From positions 1-5,678 of the forward strand of contig KB912160.1 of the NCBI GenBank assembly GCA_000383735.1: a stretch of 5,678 bases of DNA, in the 5' to 3' direction. This DNA comes from Verrucomicrobia bacterium SCGC AAA164-M04 (lineage in GTDB: Bacteria > Verrucomicrobiota > Verrucomicrobiae > Verrucomicrobiales > Akkermansiaceae). Positions within the stretch are counted from its first letter, which is position 1, and every line of letters starts with the position of its first letter. The notes beneath the pieces were generated by a model, which was not told the origin of the DNA, did not search any database, and saw nothing but the letters and a program-made list of their open reading frames with translations. The position numbers and the translations under genes are program-made. Positions 3,854 through 5,678 of this stretch are shown here, one piece after another.

Positions 3854-5678
3854 ATGAAGAAGCTCGTATTATTGTTTGGTGCCTTTGCGCTCATCGGGTG
3901 CGGGGAGAATAAGAAATCAACTGATACCGCTGAGGGCAGTCAGGATGCTGGTCCAATACCGGTAGAAGAGGAAGAGGTCGCCCCCCCCCTCAAGCGGTGA
4001 GGACCTTACCCTCGACCTGGTCTTCCCCACCGCCCGGGTGATCGATGTTCGGATTACCGTTGCCGAAGCGGACTGGGAGACGATCCGGAATCAAACCCGT
4101 AATTTGTTTGAAGCCCTGAGCGAGAAACGAAAGGAGGCCCCCATCGACGGGCCCTATACCTATGTTGAAGCCAGTGTCACGATCGACGGACACAGGTTCC
4201 CCCAGGTCGGGCTCCGCAAAAAGGGATTTATCGGCTCCCAGAGCACCACCCGTCCGTCGCTCAAGATCAAATTGAATCACCTCGACAAGGAGGCCGGGAT
4301 CGAGGGCCTGACCAACCTCACTTTCAACAACAACAAACAAGACTCCACCTTGGTGAATCAGTATATGGGATACGCCTTCTTCAATGCTGCGGGTGCACCC
4401 GCGCCACGTTGTGCCTTTGCCAAAGTTTCCGTAAACGGAGTCAACCTGGGGGTCTATTCTCATGTTGAGACCATCCGCAAGACTCTTATCAAAAGGGAAT
4501 TTGGAAATGACAACGGCACTCTCTACGAAGGCACGGTGGTCGATTTCCGGGAAGGCTGGGAGGGCAGCTTTGAGAGAAAATTTGGGAAAGACAAACGTGG
4601 CCGCGCCATGATCAGAAAACTCATCTCCATCCTTGAGAGTGAGGAGGTGGACAAGGATCCCGAAAAGATCATCGGTGAACTGGTTGATCTAGACTCCTTC
4701 TTCACCTTCTGGGCGGCCGAAGGTCTCCTTGGTTTTTGGGACGGCTATTCAGGAAATTACAACAACTTCTTCACCTACTTCAATCCCCAGAATGGCAAGT
4801 TTCACTTCCTGCCTTGGGGGGCGGATGCTCTCTTTGATAAATTCAGTGAGCTCGATTACGATCCTAAGGCCCCAATCTCCGTTAAGAGCAAGGGCATGAT
4901 CGCGCACAAGCTTTACCAATCAAAATCGGGGCGGGAGCGCTATGCCAGAACTCTCCATGGATTACTCGAAAAGTTGTGGAAGGAGGACGCCCTTCTGGCC
5001 GAGGTCGATCGTATCGAAAAACTCCTCCTGCCCCACCTCGCCACCATCCAATCCAATTTTCCGAAAAAACTCGAAGAAGTTCGGGATTTCATTCGAGCTC
5101 GCAGCGCTGATCTCCTCGCTGAGATCTCGAGCGACATGCCCGAGTGGACCAAAGTGCCCGATCATCCTCCGCTCATCCCATCCTCCCTCGCCAGTGGCCT
5201 GAAATCAGACTCGATTTGGAACTCGGCCAAGAATGGCGACCTTGAAGGCATCAAAGCCCAACTCGCCAAGGGGGTGGATGTCGACGCTCAGGATTCCTTA
5301 GGGTCCGTTCCCCTGTCCTTGGCCGCCCTGACTGGGAAAGCGGAGGCTGTGAAGTTTCTCCTCCAGAAGGGTGCAGACATCGATGCAAGGGATAAGAAGA
5401 ACCAAACCGCCATGCATTCCGCGGCCTTTCTTGGCCAACTCGAGGTCATCCAGGTCCTGATCAAAAACAAAGCAGATCTCAACGCGCGCAACGATGAAGG
5501 TGAAACGCCCCTCGACGTCGCCGCCGCCCCATGGAGTGAAGAGCTAAAGGGGATCATCCAATTCGTCGGCGGCCTTCTCCAAACGAAGTTTGATGTGGAA
5601 AGAATCCAGGTCGCTCGACCCAAGGTCGCGGCCTTCTTGCGCAAGATGGGAGCCGCCTCGGGTGGCGACCTTCCCCCC
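3854..5678 (+). CDS. Lipoprotein with CotH-kinase-like domain and ankyrin repeats; frame broken at a C9 tract; open at right edge
   Basis: ATG at 3854 begins MKKLVLLFGAFALIGC, a lipoprotein signal with cysteine at residue 16, followed by an acidic linker. Translation in this frame ends at TGA 3998-4000 after 48 codons. Removing one C from the run at 3981-3989 joins it to the downstream frame, giving 608 codons with no stop; numbering below assumes this. Residues about 60-420 are CotH-like: VGLRKKGFIGSQSTTRPSLK (118-137), GLTNLTFNNN (151-160), NGVNLGVYSHVE (194-205), FWDGYSGNYNNFF (294-306) and LPWGADALF (319-327). CotH proteins are atypical kinases first known from Bacillus spore coats, also widespread in non-sporulating bacteria. 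Residues 453 to about 556 are three to four ankyrin repeats (GADIDARDKKNQTAMHSAAF). Family members usually have PWD where this has PWG, so activity is uncertain. AAGGGG (3846-3851) is close to the start; AGGA (3840-3843) is better spaced. The downstream frame has a stop at 3963-3965 and no ATG before 4365, so it needs the upstream start. Confidence 0.8.
3981..3989 (+). repeat. Homopolymeric C9 tract at the frameshift point
   Basis: Nine consecutive Cs lie in the linker between the lipid-anchored N-terminus and the CotH domain. With nine the frame closes at 3998-4000 after 48 residues. With eight the linker reads EVAPPSSGEDL and continues into the CotH domain. Runs of this length are prone both to slipped-strand mutation and to sequencing error. 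The sequence alone cannot tell which applies. Confidence 0.9.

Noticed and set aside
3990..4463. Minus-strand 157-codon ORF, and others at 4523-4705, 4940-5152, 4962-5165 and 5288-5644
   Set aside because: All are antisense to the well-supported CotH-ankyrin reading frame and show no family motifs.
4942..5202. Plus-strand 86-codon ORF inside the CotH gene
   Set aside because: It is an alternate-frame shadow; the CotH frame is open and shows conserved motifs on both sides.

Overview
The window looks like chromosomal DNA from a Gram-negative, probably marine, Verrucomicrobiota-type bacterium. This assignment rests on gene content only: a secreted BspA-type leucine-rich-repeat protein with RDARPT coiled-coil repeats, a CotH-family protein fused to ankyrin repeats behind a lipoprotein signal, and a flotillin-like membrane protein. 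No rRNA or other phylogenetic marker is present, so it is an inference.

Layout. (1) Bases 1-181, minus strand: the first 60 codons of a flotillin/SPFH-like protein that runs off the left edge. It has one membrane helix followed by the block CPSDKILVIYGK. (2) Bases 182-554: a gene-free stretch with one copy of a dispersed repeat (329-372), several GAATC/GATTC-AGG motifs, and a strong hairpin (484-516) that probably terminates the next gene. (3) Bases 555-3464, minus strand: a 969-residue secreted modular protein. Its parts are a signal peptide, a beta-rich N-terminal domain, about 17 BspA-like LRRs, two coiled-coil regions built on ERDARPT repeats, one DxDxDG calcium-type loop, and a short C-terminal domain. 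(4) Bases 3465-3853: a divergent intergenic region with a second copy of the dispersed repeat (3732-3773). That copy runs into a four-tract G-run (3760-3791) touching a TATAAT box. (5) Bases 3854-5678, plus strand: a lipoprotein signal, a CotH-kinase-like domain and ankyrin repeats, cut by the right edge. The reading frame is broken by a run of nine Cs (3981-3989); eight Cs would give one continuous 608-codon ORF.

All three genes encode envelope or surface proteins: a membrane-microdomain scaffold, a secreted repeat protein and an anchored kinase-like lipoprotein. The terminator and the divergent orientation argue that they are three separate transcription units. Nothing in the sequence shows that they act together.

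The most notable signals are the C9 tract, which is either a phase-variable switch, a real frameshift or a base-calling error; the G-quadruplex motif against the CotH-gene promoter; the same intergenic repeat on both sides of the LRR gene in direct orientation; and recently duplicated 69-bp and 138-bp units inside the LRR array. I see no tRNA, rRNA, CRISPR array, transposase or phage gene.
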